NCBI GenBank assembly: GCA_944359735.1
Contig: CALVTA010000029.1
Span: forward strand, 1-14,070
Source: an uncultured Bacilli bacterium
GTDB taxonomy: Bacteria > Bacillota_I > Bacilli_A > RF39 > UBA660
Reading direction: 5' to 3'
Length of the DNA stretch: 14,070 nt
Of the stretch, positions 1 to 6,106 are shown piece after piece. The notes under the pieces are model-generated. The model was not told the origin of the DNA, made no database searches, and worked only from the letters and a program-made list of their open reading frames with translations. The position numbers and the translations under genes were made by a program. Each line of letters starts with the position of its first letter. Position 1 is the stretch's first letter.

Positions 1-33
1 ACGTTTTTTATATTTTGTTATTTATTTTGAATT

Positions 34-71
34 TAAAAAGACTGTAATAAAATTATTTTATTTCATTACAG
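34..71 (-). terminator. Intrinsic terminator of the surface-protein gene
   Basis: Read on the minus strand, arms CTGTAAT and ATTACAG (outer ends 71 and 42) extend inward to a stem of about 12 pairs, including one G-U, around a 6-base loop. TCTTTTT follows directly. It lies about 95 bases after the stop codon of the surface-protein gene. Nothing else is visible between positions 72 and 166. Confidence 0.7.
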
Positions 72-166
72 CCCCTTATCTTTTCTATAAAATTAATTAC
101 AAAGAGTTCATTCTAAAAATACTAAAAACTAATTAAAATATAAAATACTTAAATTCTACTATTTGT

Positions 167-1708
167 TTAACTCTTAAAAACATATGGATTAGAAGCACTA
201 CCATCACCACTATCTATCTTAACACTAGATTTTAGAAAAACAACAGGATGAATAGTATAACTAGTAGATCTAGCAATAACATGAAAGAGGTGACCAGAAG
301 TATTCAAGCAAAACACACTGTTAGAACCGGATGTAAGAGGTATCATTGTCCATTGAACACTAGAATTATATAACCAATTATTATTTTTACAATCACTATA
401 ACTGCTATCCTTCCAATTATATAGTTCTTTATTTAAACAACTATTTCTATCTGTTATACTTCCTCCACTTGTCGCATATCCATAGTCACTTGGATAAATT
501 AACCCTACTTTTCCTAGCCATGAAGTAGCATTACCACTATATACAGTTGTTCCTCTTTCATACGAATAAAAATGACTAGTTAAACCATTACTTATACCTA
601 CATAATTCCCTACTCCACCTAAATACCATACAGCATCTCCTATCATATTTTTTGTTGCTTCTTTTAATCCTGTTTCTGTAAAATCACAATTTGTCGTTGC
701 ATTACTGGCACCACTATAACAAGTTCCACTACCACTATTCCAATATAGGCTTCCTCCTACACTTTCTGCTTCATGTTCAGGATTTAATAGATAATTTAAT
801 CTTGCATCTGACCAATCGTTTTTACCGTGATCTGTCCCAGCTCCTGTAGTAGTATCCTTATTATCCCAAGAATAATTACCAATAGATTCATCTCTTATGA
901 TCTTTAGTCTTTCTTCCTTTTTGCCTGTTCCATCATCTACTGTAAATACGCCTATTATTCTCCATGTTTCATCATTAAATGTTACATAATTATTTGGATC
1001 TGCTCCTATATATCTATAATCTGTTAAGGCTTCTGTTTGCTCTGTTTCTGGATGAGAGAATGTCCACATTTCTTTCTGTTGCTCACTTGTCGCTGCAGTA
1101 TAATCTAAATCCTCTGCATTTGCTTTAGCCACTAACACTTCTGAAGCTGTCTTAATTTCAGCTTGACTTGCTTCAACTCTTAACTTAGCTTTAAAAGTTT
1201 TTCCACTAGCTTCTTCAGTAGTAGCATCATAATCCAACCATATTTTCAATGTATAATTAACAGTTTCATCAGCAGCAACAGAACCAACTTCAAGTATTCT
1301 ATTAGGATTAGCACCCATACTTTCTAAATCTTTTGCTTCCCCCACTACATTATTTCTAGTTAAACTATATCTAATAGCAGAATCAGGCATTCTAGTTTCA
1401 CCAGAATCTAAAGCTATATCATCCAAATATATTGTATAATCTGTATCAATTTTCCCCTCATTAACCAAACTAAAATTAAATCCACTCAAAGCCATTCCCT
1501 CAGAATCTTCTATAGGAATTTGTTTTTCTAAAGTCAACTCATTAGCTTCCTCTAATCTTAATCCTAAAGTTCCTGCTCTAATGACATATTCCTTATCACC
1601 ATACAATGTTGTAGTAAGATACGCAAAAGCTATACCTATTAATAATAATAGAATTATAGATACACTTATTATTATCTTTTTCTTATTTTTCTTTATAGCA
1701 TCCTTCAT
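167..1708 (-). CDS. Membrane-anchored extracellular protein with a C-terminal surface domain
   Basis: A 513-residue protein with a lysine-rich start (residues 6-11), then one hydrophobic segment (about 12-31) acting as signal peptide or signal anchor; the rest is predicted outside the cell. Residues about 35-195 are beta-rich and faintly resemble the TasA/camelysin-type N-terminus of Firmicutes surface proteins. Residues about 231-513 look like a domain common in surface proteins of gut Firmicutes: it opens with a YVTFNDETWRIIGVF-type strand, contains LIYPSDYGYAT, Trp- and Cys-rich stretches, and ends in HPVVFLKSSVKI then GDGSASNPYVF. Five cysteines (330, 341, 424, 440, 467) could form disulfides. 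The ATG at 1708 sits 7 bases after AGGTG; a competing ATG at 1712 is in another frame. The gene has its own promoter and terminator. Codon choice differs between the N-terminal, middle and last ~57-codon parts. The surface location is well supported; the ligand or role is unknown. Confidence 0.7.
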   Translation of the reverse strand: MKDAIKKNKKKIIISVSIILLLLIGIAFAYLTTTLYGDKEYVIRAGTLGLRLEEANELTLEKQIPIEDSEGMALSGFNFSLVNEGKIDTDYTIYLDDIALDSGETRMPDSAIRYSLTRNNVVGEAKDLESMGANPNRILEVGSVAADETVNYTLKIWLDYDATTEEASGKTFKAKLRVEASQAEIKTASEVLVAKANAEDLDYTAATSEQQKEMWTFSHPETEQTEALTDYRYIGADPNNYVTFNDETWRIIGVFTVDDGTGKKEERLKIIRDESIGNYSWDNKDTTTGAGTDHGKNDWSDARLNYLLNPEHEAESVGGSLYWNSGSGTCYSGASNATTNCDFTETGLKEATKNMIGDAVWYLGGVGNYVGISNGLTSHFYSYERGTTVYSGNATSWLGKVGLIYPSDYGYATSGGSITDRNSCLNKELYNWKDSSYSDCKNNNWLYNSSVQWTMIPLTSGSNSVFCLNTSGHLFHVIARSTSYTIHPVVFLKSSVKIDSGDGSASNPYVFKS

Positions 1709-1736
1709 CCATAAACACCTCGTATTTTCTATATAA

Positions 1737-1766
1737 ATGATAACATAAACTGTATAAATGAGTCAA
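1737..1766 (-). promoter_or_regulatory. Promoter of the surface-protein gene
   Basis: On the minus strand, TTGACT (1766-1761) is followed after 18 bases by TATCAT (1742-1737), a sigma-A-type arrangement about 30 bases upstream of the start codon. It lies directly after the tsf terminator, so this gene is probably transcribed separately from the ribosomal operon. Confidence 0.55.
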
Positions 1767-1768
1767 TC

Positions 1769-1801
1769 AAAAAAAGATTAATATCTTTCTTGATATTAAT
1801 C
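1769..1801 (-). terminator. Intrinsic terminator after tsf
   Basis: A perfect 10-base inverted repeat (GATTAATATC / GATATTAATC, 1776-1785 and 1792-1801) with a 6-base loop is followed on the minus strand by seven T. It sits 10 bases after the tsf stop codon and closes the infC-rpmI-rplT-rpsB-tsf unit. Confidence 0.85.
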
Positions 1802-1810
1802 ATACTTATA

Positions 1811-2698
1811 CTATTTAACAGAATTTGTAGAGTTTATTTGACTCATTACTTCATCTGCAAAATTTTCCTCTTTTTTCTCTATACCTTCACCAACAGCATA
1901 ACGAATCATTGAAACAATAGAGCCATTATTATTTTTAACATAAGTACCAACATTAATATTAGAATCTTTTATAAATGCTTGTTCCTCTAAACAAATCTCT
2001 TTATAAAATTTATTCAATCTACCAGTAACCATTTTTTCTGCAATATCAGCAGGTTTACCCTCATTCATAACTTGTTCTTTAATAACTTTAGATTCATGAT
2101 CTACCATTTCAGATGGCACTTGTTCTCTAGTAGCACAAACAGGAGCCATAGCTGCTACATGCATAGCAACATCTTTAGCAACTTCTTCTGTTGTATCAGA
2201 TAAAACTACCAATGCACCAATTTTACCACCCATATGCAAATAACTACCAAATACTTCACTATCTTTTTTCTCTACGAATTCATGTCTTCTAAAAGATATT
2301 TTCTCTCCTATTTTAGCAGTTAAACTAACAATCTTATCTTCAATAGTATCTCCATTATCAGAAAATGCCAAAACTTCTTCATGAGTTTTCAAACTATTAT
2401 CTACAATTATTTCAGCTAAATAATCAACAAATTTAGTAAACTCTTCATTCTTAGCTACAAAATCAGTTTCAGAATTAACTTCTAATATAACTGCCTTATT
2501 ATCTTTAACTTCTACTTTACAAAGACCTTCAGCAGCAATTCTACTTTCTTTTTTAGCAGCCTTACTAATACCTTTTTCTCTCAACCAATCAACTGCTTCA
2601 CTCATATTACCATTACAAGCTTCTAAAGCTTTTTTACAATCAAGCATTCCTGCTCCAGTCTTATCTCTTAATTCCTTTACATCACTTGCTTTAAACAT
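1811..2698 (-). CDS. tsf: Elongation factor Ts
   Basis: Guanine-nucleotide exchange factor that binds EF-Tu-GDP in the cytoplasm, releases GDP and recycles EF-Tu for tRNA delivery. The N-terminal UBA-like domain (residues about 1-50) has the typical run VKELRDKTGAGMLDCKKAL. The signature TDFVAKN (78-84), whose Asp-Phe pair contacts EF-Tu, is intact, and the core and coiled-coil region follow. At 295 residues it is the standard bacterial length. It lies downstream of rpsB with a 58-base gap holding a weak terminator-like hairpin, the usual bacterial rpsB-tsf pairing. The stop is TAG, followed by a strong terminator. Identification is secure. Confidence 0.97.
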   Translation of the reverse strand: MFKASDVKELRDKTGAGMLDCKKALEACNGNMSEAVDWLREKGISKAAKKESRIAAEGLCKVEVKDNKAVILEVNSETDFVAKNEEFTKFVDYLAEIIVDNSLKTHEEVLAFSDNGDTIEDKIVSLTAKIGEKISFRRHEFVEKKDSEVFGSYLHMGGKIGALVVLSDTTEEVAKDVAMHVAAMAPVCATREQVPSEMVDHESKVIKEQVMNEGKPADIAEKMVTGRLNKFYKEICLEEQAFIKDSNINVGTYVKNNNGSIVSMIRYAVGEGIEKKEENFADEVMSQINSTNSVK

Positions 2699-2724
2699 AA
2701 TATCATTCCTTCCTAATTTTATAT

Positions 2725-2747
2725 AAAAAGAGGAGAAGCCCCTCCTC
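2725..2747 (-). terminator. Hairpin with T-tract between rpsB and tsf
   Basis: On the minus strand GAGGAG (2747-2742) pairs with CTCCTC (2735-2730) across a 6-base loop, followed by TTTTT (2729-2725). It is a short but GC-rich stem in an AT-rich context. Placed between two co-transcribed genes it probably acts as a partial terminator that sets the S2 to EF-Ts ratio; this is inference. Confidence 0.55.
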
Positions 2748-2756
2748 CTTCCTATC

Positions 2757-3704
2757 TTATTTACTTAAAGCTTCAATAATCTCAGCCTTTTTAAGACCTG
2801 TTGTAAAAATATTTTTTTCTTTAGCTATTTCTTTAAGCTCAGCAACTGTCATTTTGTTATAATCAATATGTTCTTCTGCTTTTTCTTCTTGCTTAACTTC
2901 TTCTTTTATTTCTTTTTGAGCTTCTTTAACAACTTCTTGTTTAACTTCTCTTCTTACTTCCTTTTTAGAATCTTTTTTTTCCTTTTTAGTTTTATCTTCT
3001 TCACTAATATAATCAATTATTTCATTACCATTAACTTCCGCAATAGCATTAGTTAAAGCTCCAATAAGTAATTTAACACTTCTTACAGCATCATCATTAC
3101 CAGGAATAACATAATCAACCATATCTGGATCACAATTAGTGTCAACAACACCAAATACAGGAATACCCAAAATTCTAGCTTCCTTAATAGCAATCTCTTC
3201 CTTCTTAGGATCAACTATAACTAAAGCTTGAGGAAGCTTTCTCATTTCTCTAATTCCTCTTAAATTCTTATTAAGTTTATCATATTCTTTTCTAAGACCA
3301 ATAACTTCTTTTTTAGGTAATAAATCAAAAGTTCCATCATTCTCCATTTTTTCAATTTCTTCCATTCGTCTAACTCTTGATCTAATAGTTCTAAAATTAG
3401 TTAAGGTTCCCCCCAACCATCTTTCATTAACAAAATACATATTAGTTCTAGTAGCAGATTCTTCTGCAGCCTCTTGAGCTTGTTTTTTAGTTCCAACAAA
3501 TAGAACTTTTCCACCAGCTTCAACTATTTTCTTTAAAGATTCATATGCTTTATCTAAACACTTAGATGTTTTTTGTAAATCTATAATATAAATATCATCT
3601 CTCGTTGTATAGATATATTCTCCCATCTTAGGATTCCATCTTCTTTTTTGATGTCCAAAATGAACACCTGCCTCTAACAAATAATTCATTGATACTACGC
3701 TCAT
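2757..3704 (-). CDS. rpsB: 30S ribosomal protein S2 with C-terminal extension
   Basis: Small-subunit protein needed for late 30S assembly and for S1 or mRNA docking. Residues 1 to about 228 are a complete S2: MNYLLEAGVHFGHQKRRWNPKM at the start, then LFVGTKKQAQ, ERWLGGTLTNF, and the conserved GIPVFGVVDTNCDP and IPGNDDAVRS blocks. At 315 residues it is longer than usual (about 230-260). Residues about 232-280 are a Lys/Glu-rich, probably disordered or helical linker. Residues 281-315 form a compact helix-extended-helix unit (MTVAELKEIAK, then GLKKAEIIEAL) of the Rho_N/SAP/HeH type, which usually binds nucleic acid. The same unit ends L20 in this operon. The ATG start follows AAGGAG at good spacing. 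S2 is certain; the tail's function is inferred. Confidence 0.96.
   Translation of the reverse strand: MSVVSMNYLLEAGVHFGHQKRRWNPKMGEYIYTTRDDIYIIDLQKTSKCLDKAYESLKKIVEAGGKVLFVGTKKQAQEAAEESATRTNMYFVNERWLGGTLTNFRTIRSRVRRMEEIEKMENDGTFDLLPKKEVIGLRKEYDKLNKNLRGIREMRKLPQALVIVDPKKEEIAIKEARILGIPVFGVVDTNCDPDMVDYVIPGNDDAVRSVKLLIGALTNAIAEVNGNEIIDYISEEDKTKKEKKDSKKEVRREVKQEVVKEAQKEIKEEVKQEEKAEEHIDYNKMTVAELKEIAKEKNIFTTGLKKAEIIEALSK
2760..2864 (-). repeat. Repeat copy 1: Rho_N/SAP-like tail of S2
   Basis: Codes for S2 residues 281-315. It matches the tail of L20 (3822-3926) at 28 of 35 residues and contains 37 consecutive identical bases (2819-2855 against 3881-3917). The two copies are in the same orientation and about 1 kb apart. 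Confidence 0.9.
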
Positions 3705-3818
3705 ATTTTTATCTCCTTTTCGTTTCTATTTCATCTATTTTGTTCTAAAAATCACCACTGTTATTTACATTTATTAAAAACATTTAACAGCACTAGGTAA
3801 TTAAATTCCAAAATATGC

Positions 3819-4424
3819 TTATTTATTTAATAACTCTATAATTTCGCCTTTTTTAAGACCAGTAATAGAAATATTCTTTGCTTTAGCTATTTCTTTAAGC
3901 TCAGCAACTGTCATTTTACTATAGTCTTTAGTTTCAATTTTCTCTTCTTTTACAGTTTCTTTTTTAGTTACCACTTTCTTTTCAGTATTTTTTTCTTCAA
4001 CTTTATCATTACCACTACTCTTAACAGTTACTTCACTACTTATTTTAATATCATTAACTTCAATTTTTCCTTCTTTACCTTTCTTAGCTATTTCAACTAA
4101 TTCAGTAAATGCTTTAGGATCATTAATAGCTATTTCACTTAACATTTTACGATTAACTAAAACACCTGCTTTATTTAACCCTTCAATAAATCTAGAATAA
4201 CTAATACCATTTTCTCTACATGCTGCATTAATTCTAGTTATCCATAGTTTTCTAAATTCTCTTTTCTTTTGTTTTCTATCTCTAAATGCATATTGTCCAG
4301 AATGCATTAATTGTTCTTTAGCAGTCTTATAAAGTCTATGTTTACTACCAAAGTATCCTTTAGCTTGTTTTAATACTTTCTTATGACGAGCTTTTGTAAC
4401 AGCTCCATTTTTAACTCTTGCCAT
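3819..4424 (-). CDS. rplT: 50S ribosomal protein L20 with C-terminal extension
   Basis: Early-assembly 23S rRNA-binding protein and, in Firmicutes, the repressor of its own infC-rpmI-rplT operon. Residues 1 to about 118 are a complete L20: MARVKNGAVTKARHKKVLK, the GYFGSKHRLYKTAKEQ helix, RDRKQKKREFRKLWITRINAA, and NRKMLSEIAINDP. The usual length is about 118; here it is 201. The extra part has a charged, repeat-poor linker (about 119-166) and a 35-residue Rho_N/SAP/HeH-like unit (167-201) almost identical to the end of S2. The start ATG follows AAGGAGG. rpmI lies 21 bases upstream; rpsB starts 114 bases downstream with no convincing terminator between, so read-through is likely. L20 identity is secure; the tail's role is unknown. 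Confidence 0.96.
   Translation of the reverse strand: MARVKNGAVTKARHKKVLKQAKGYFGSKHRLYKTAKEQLMHSGQYAFRDRKQKKREFRKLWITRINAACRENGISYSRFIEGLNKAGVLVNRKMLSEIAINDPKAFTELVEIAKKGKEGKIEVNDIKISSEVTVKSSGNDKVEEKNTEKKVVTKKETVKEEKIETKDYSKMTVAELKEIAKAKNISITGLKKGEIIELLNK
3822..3926 (-). repeat. Repeat copy 2: Rho_N/SAP-like tail of L20
   Basis: Codes for L20 residues 167-201. It is the partner of the S2 tail copy at 2760-2864. The conserved core (TVAELKEIAK, NI, TGLKK, EII) is the same in both; differences cluster in the loop and at the very end. Confidence 0.9.
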
Positions 4425-4445
4425 CTTTACATCCTCCTTCTTTTA

Positions 4446-4631
4446 TTAAATAATGTTCTTCAAACGATTTTGATCTGCTTTAGATAAGCTAGATGCGCTT
4501 CTTTTCTTTCTATTAACTTTTCTACTCTTATATCCAGTATTATGTCTACTTCCTGGATGTCCTATTTTATAATCATTTTTTCTTTTCTTAAATACTTTCT
4601 TGCTACCCTTATGTGTTTTTAATTTAGGCAT
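4446..4631 (-). CDS. rpmI: 50S ribosomal protein L35
   Basis: Small basic large-subunit protein of 61 residues, close to the usual 64-66. The signature start MPKLKTHKGSKKVFK and the internal GHPGSRHNTGYKSRKVNRKKR stretch are typical; the short C-terminal helix ends KADQNRLKNII. It sits between infC (14 bases upstream) and rplT (21 bases downstream), the order conserved across bacteria, with a strong AAGGAGGA site before its ATG. Confidence 0.95.
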   Translation of the reverse strand: MPKLKTHKGSKKVFKKRKNDYKIGHPGSRHNTGYKSRKVNRKKRSASSLSKADQNRLKNII

Positions 4632-4645
4632 TATAATTCCTCCTT

Positions 4646-5179
4646 CTATTTATCTTTTTTTGGTACTAAAAACATTGTCATAGTACGACCATCTAACTTC
4701 GGATGTTGATCAATTGTTGCATAATCTAGAGTCCTATTAGCAAATTTTTCTAATACTTCTTTACCAAGTTCAGTATGAGCCATTTGTCTTCCTTTGAATC
4801 TAATTGTAAGTTTAATCTTATCACCTTTTTGTAAATATTTGATAACATTTCTAAGTTTAGTTTCAAAATCTCCTACATCAATAACAGGAGATAATCTAAA
4901 CTCTTTTAACTCTGCTTGAGAAGCTCTTTGTTTTTTCAAAGCTTCTTTTTCTTTCTTCTGTCTTTCATAACGATATTTATTATAATCCATTACTTTACAA
5001 ACAGGTGGCGTATTATTAGGGTTCATCAAAACTAAATCTAAATTAGCATATTTTGCTAATGTTCTAGCATCTTCAATAGTTTTAATACCTACCTGTTCTC
5101 CATTAGGACCAATAACTAATACTTCCTTAGCTGTAATTTGCTCATTAATTAACTGACTCTTATTATCTTTTGCTATAAT
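4646..5179 (-). CDS. infC: Translation initiation factor IF-3 (non-AUG start)
   Basis: IF-3 binds the 30S subunit, blocks premature 50S joining and rejects non-canonical start codons. The N-terminal domain (LINEQI, VIGPNGEQVG, LDLVLMNPNNTPPVCKVMDYNKYRYE), Lys-rich linker and C-terminal domain (LSPVIDVGDFETKLRNVIKYL, KLTIRFKGRQMAHTELG, KLDGRTMTMFLVPK) are all present, about 177 residues. An in-frame ATG lies upstream at 5191, but no ribosome binding site precedes it; the strong GGAGGTG site overlaps that ATG (5189-5183). Initiation is therefore placed at ATT (5179) or the adjacent ATA (5176), 5 and 8 bases past GGAGG. AUU matches the rare start known for infC in other bacteria and gives a protein beginning M-I-A-K-D, like Bacillus M-I-S-K-D. 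IF-3 then limits its own synthesis. It is the first gene of the ribosomal operon. Confidence 0.93.
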   Translation of the reverse strand: MIAKDNKSQLINEQITAKEVLVIGPNGEQVGIKTIEDARTLAKYANLDLVLMNPNNTPPVCKVMDYNKYRYERQKKEKEALKKQRASQAELKEFRLSPVIDVGDFETKLRNVIKYLQKGDKIKLTIRFKGRQMAHTELGKEVLEKFANRTLDYATIDQHPKLDGRTMTMFLVPKKDK

Positions 5180-5182
5180 TAA

Positions 5183-5189
5183 CACCTCC
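5183..5189 (-). promoter_or_regulatory. Ribosome binding site that sets the infC start
   Basis: GGAGGTG on the minus strand, complementary to the 16S rRNA tail. It overlaps the upstream in-frame ATG, so it can serve only the ATT (5179) or ATA (5176) codon downstream. Confidence 0.8.
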
Positions 5190-5191
5190 AT

Positions 5192-5328
5192 AATATAAGA
5201 AAAGTGGATATATTAATACCCACTTAAAAACCAAAATAATATTATATTATTTATGTCTAATCTTGGCTTTTTACCTATTGACCTCGTTATCAATCAGGTG
5301 GTGGGGTATCCCATCTCTTTCCTTTTCT
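5192..5328 (-). promoter_or_regulatory. Structured infC-rpmI-rplT leader, probably an L20-type autoregulatory leader
   Basis: Between the promoter and infC lies an untranslated leader of about 137 bases with several nested hairpins. One has arms ACC-ATTGA and TCAAT-GGT with an asymmetric internal loop (5273-5299), of the irregular-stem kind that L20 recognises in rRNA and mRNA. A second pairs AAAAAGCCAA with TTGGTTTTT (5226-5272, one bulge) and encloses a small AT palindrome (5235-5251). A 10-pair hairpin with a T-rich tail (5202-5225) comes last. In Bacillus-type leaders L20 binding favours such a terminator. The position directly before infC is the expected one; matching to the known family is by layout, not by covariance search. 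Confidence 0.55.
5202..5225 (-). terminator. Attenuator hairpin before infC
   Basis: Minus-strand arms AAGTGGGTAT and ATATCCACTT pair over 10 positions (one G-U) around the loop TAAT, followed by TTCTTATATT. The T-tract is interrupted, so it would be a leaky or regulated terminator. It ends 10 bases before the infC ribosome binding site region. Confidence 0.5.
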
Positions 5329-5334
5329 TCAAGT

Positions 5335-5363
5335 ATTGTATGCTAAAAATCTAGGTTTGTCAA
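5335..5363 (-). promoter_or_regulatory. Promoter of the infC-rpmI-rplT-rpsB-tsf unit
   Basis: Consensus TTGACA (5363-5358), exact 17-base spacer, then TACAAT (5340-5335) on the minus strand. This is the best sigma-A promoter in the window, as expected for a ribosomal operon. Transcription would begin near 5328, giving the leader described above. Confidence 0.85.
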
Positions 5364-5395
5364 CACTTTTTTCAATAAAAACTAGAGTTTGCTGT

Positions 5396-6106
5396 TTATG
5401 TCAATATTTCTTTCCTACTTCTAGCTTTATCCATAAAATATGCAAATATCTTTTTAGAATTAACATCATCACTAATAGTTATCTCTGGATGCCATTGTAC
5501 TCCTAAACAAAAGTCATAATCTTTAAGTTCTACCGCTTCAATAACTCCATCAGAACTCTTTGCTATAACAACACATTCTTTAGTATAATCTACACATCTT
5601 AAATGATGAGAATTAACCATTATTTCTTCCCTACCTAATATCTTATATAAAAGACTATTTTTATCGATAGTAACAGTATGAGCTGGCTCTTTATAATCTT
5701 CTTTATAATGTAACTCTTTATTAGTAACATCTAATAATTTAAAGTTATCTATTTTATAATTAGCAATTAACTGCATACCTAAGCATACACCAAGTATTGG
5801 AATGTTTCTTTTAATACAAAAATGTAAAACATAATAATCATACTTAGTAATCTTATCTCCACCAGGAATAAATAAACCATCTAACTTTTCTATCTGATAT
5901 AAAATCATTTCTTGTTCCATACCGGTTAAATCAGGTGCTTCACTACTCTTAGTAGTAAAGTAATCAATATCTTGAGGAGGCGTTAACATAATAGGTACAC
6001 CTCCAGCTTTAATAATCGCTCTTCTTGTACTTTCCATACAATATTCTATAGGTGTTCCATTTTCATTAACACCACTTCTAGTTAAAATACCAATAATAGG
6101 CCCCAT
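5396..6106 (-). CDS. Class-I glutamine amidotransferase-like hydrolase (peptidase C26 family)
   Basis: A 236-residue cytoplasmic protein of the gamma-glutamyl hydrolase / PuuD-like group, which cleaves gamma-glutamyl bonds through a Cys-His-Glu triad. The nucleophile elbow GVCLGMQ places Cys108; GVQWHPE supplies His206 and Glu208. The oxyanion-side motif LFIPGGD and the family's opening GPIIGILTR, with an EYCMESTRRAIIKAGGVPIMLTPP helix-strand, are also present. Length matches the family. Its ATG shares one base with the glyQS stop codon (TAATG), so the two are co-transcribed and probably translationally coupled; no known pathway links them. The infC promoter begins about 33 bases after its stop. 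The substrate (gamma-glutamyl-GABA, a peptide or other) cannot be read from the sequence. Confidence 0.85.
   Translation of the reverse strand: MGPIIGILTRSGVNENGTPIEYCMESTRRAIIKAGGVPIMLTPPQDIDYFTTKSSEAPDLTGMEQEMILYQIEKLDGLFIPGGDKITKYDYYVLHFCIKRNIPILGVCLGMQLIANYKIDNFKLLDVTNKELHYKEDYKEPAHTVTIDKNSLLYKILGREEIMVNSHHLRCVDYTKECVVIAKSSDGVIEAVELKDYDFCLGVQWHPEITISDDVNSKKIFAYFMDKARSRKEILT

Noticed and set aside
2868..3056. 62-codon plus-strand open frame
   Set aside because: Antisense to the Lys/Glu-rich linker of S2; its Phe-rich product is simply the complement of A-rich codons.
3758..3790. Inverted repeat CTGTTA/TAACAG between rplT and rpsB as a terminator
   Set aside because: Only 6 pairs around a 21-base loop, and the T-run is separated from the stem by 6 bases; not a convincing terminator.
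5189..5191. ATG at 5191 as the infC start
   Set aside because: The only ribosome binding site overlaps this codon; nothing suitable lies upstream of it.
5373..5386. Small AAAC/GTTT hairpin with T-run after the amidotransferase gene
   Set aside because: Four AT-rich pairs only; too weak to call as a terminator.
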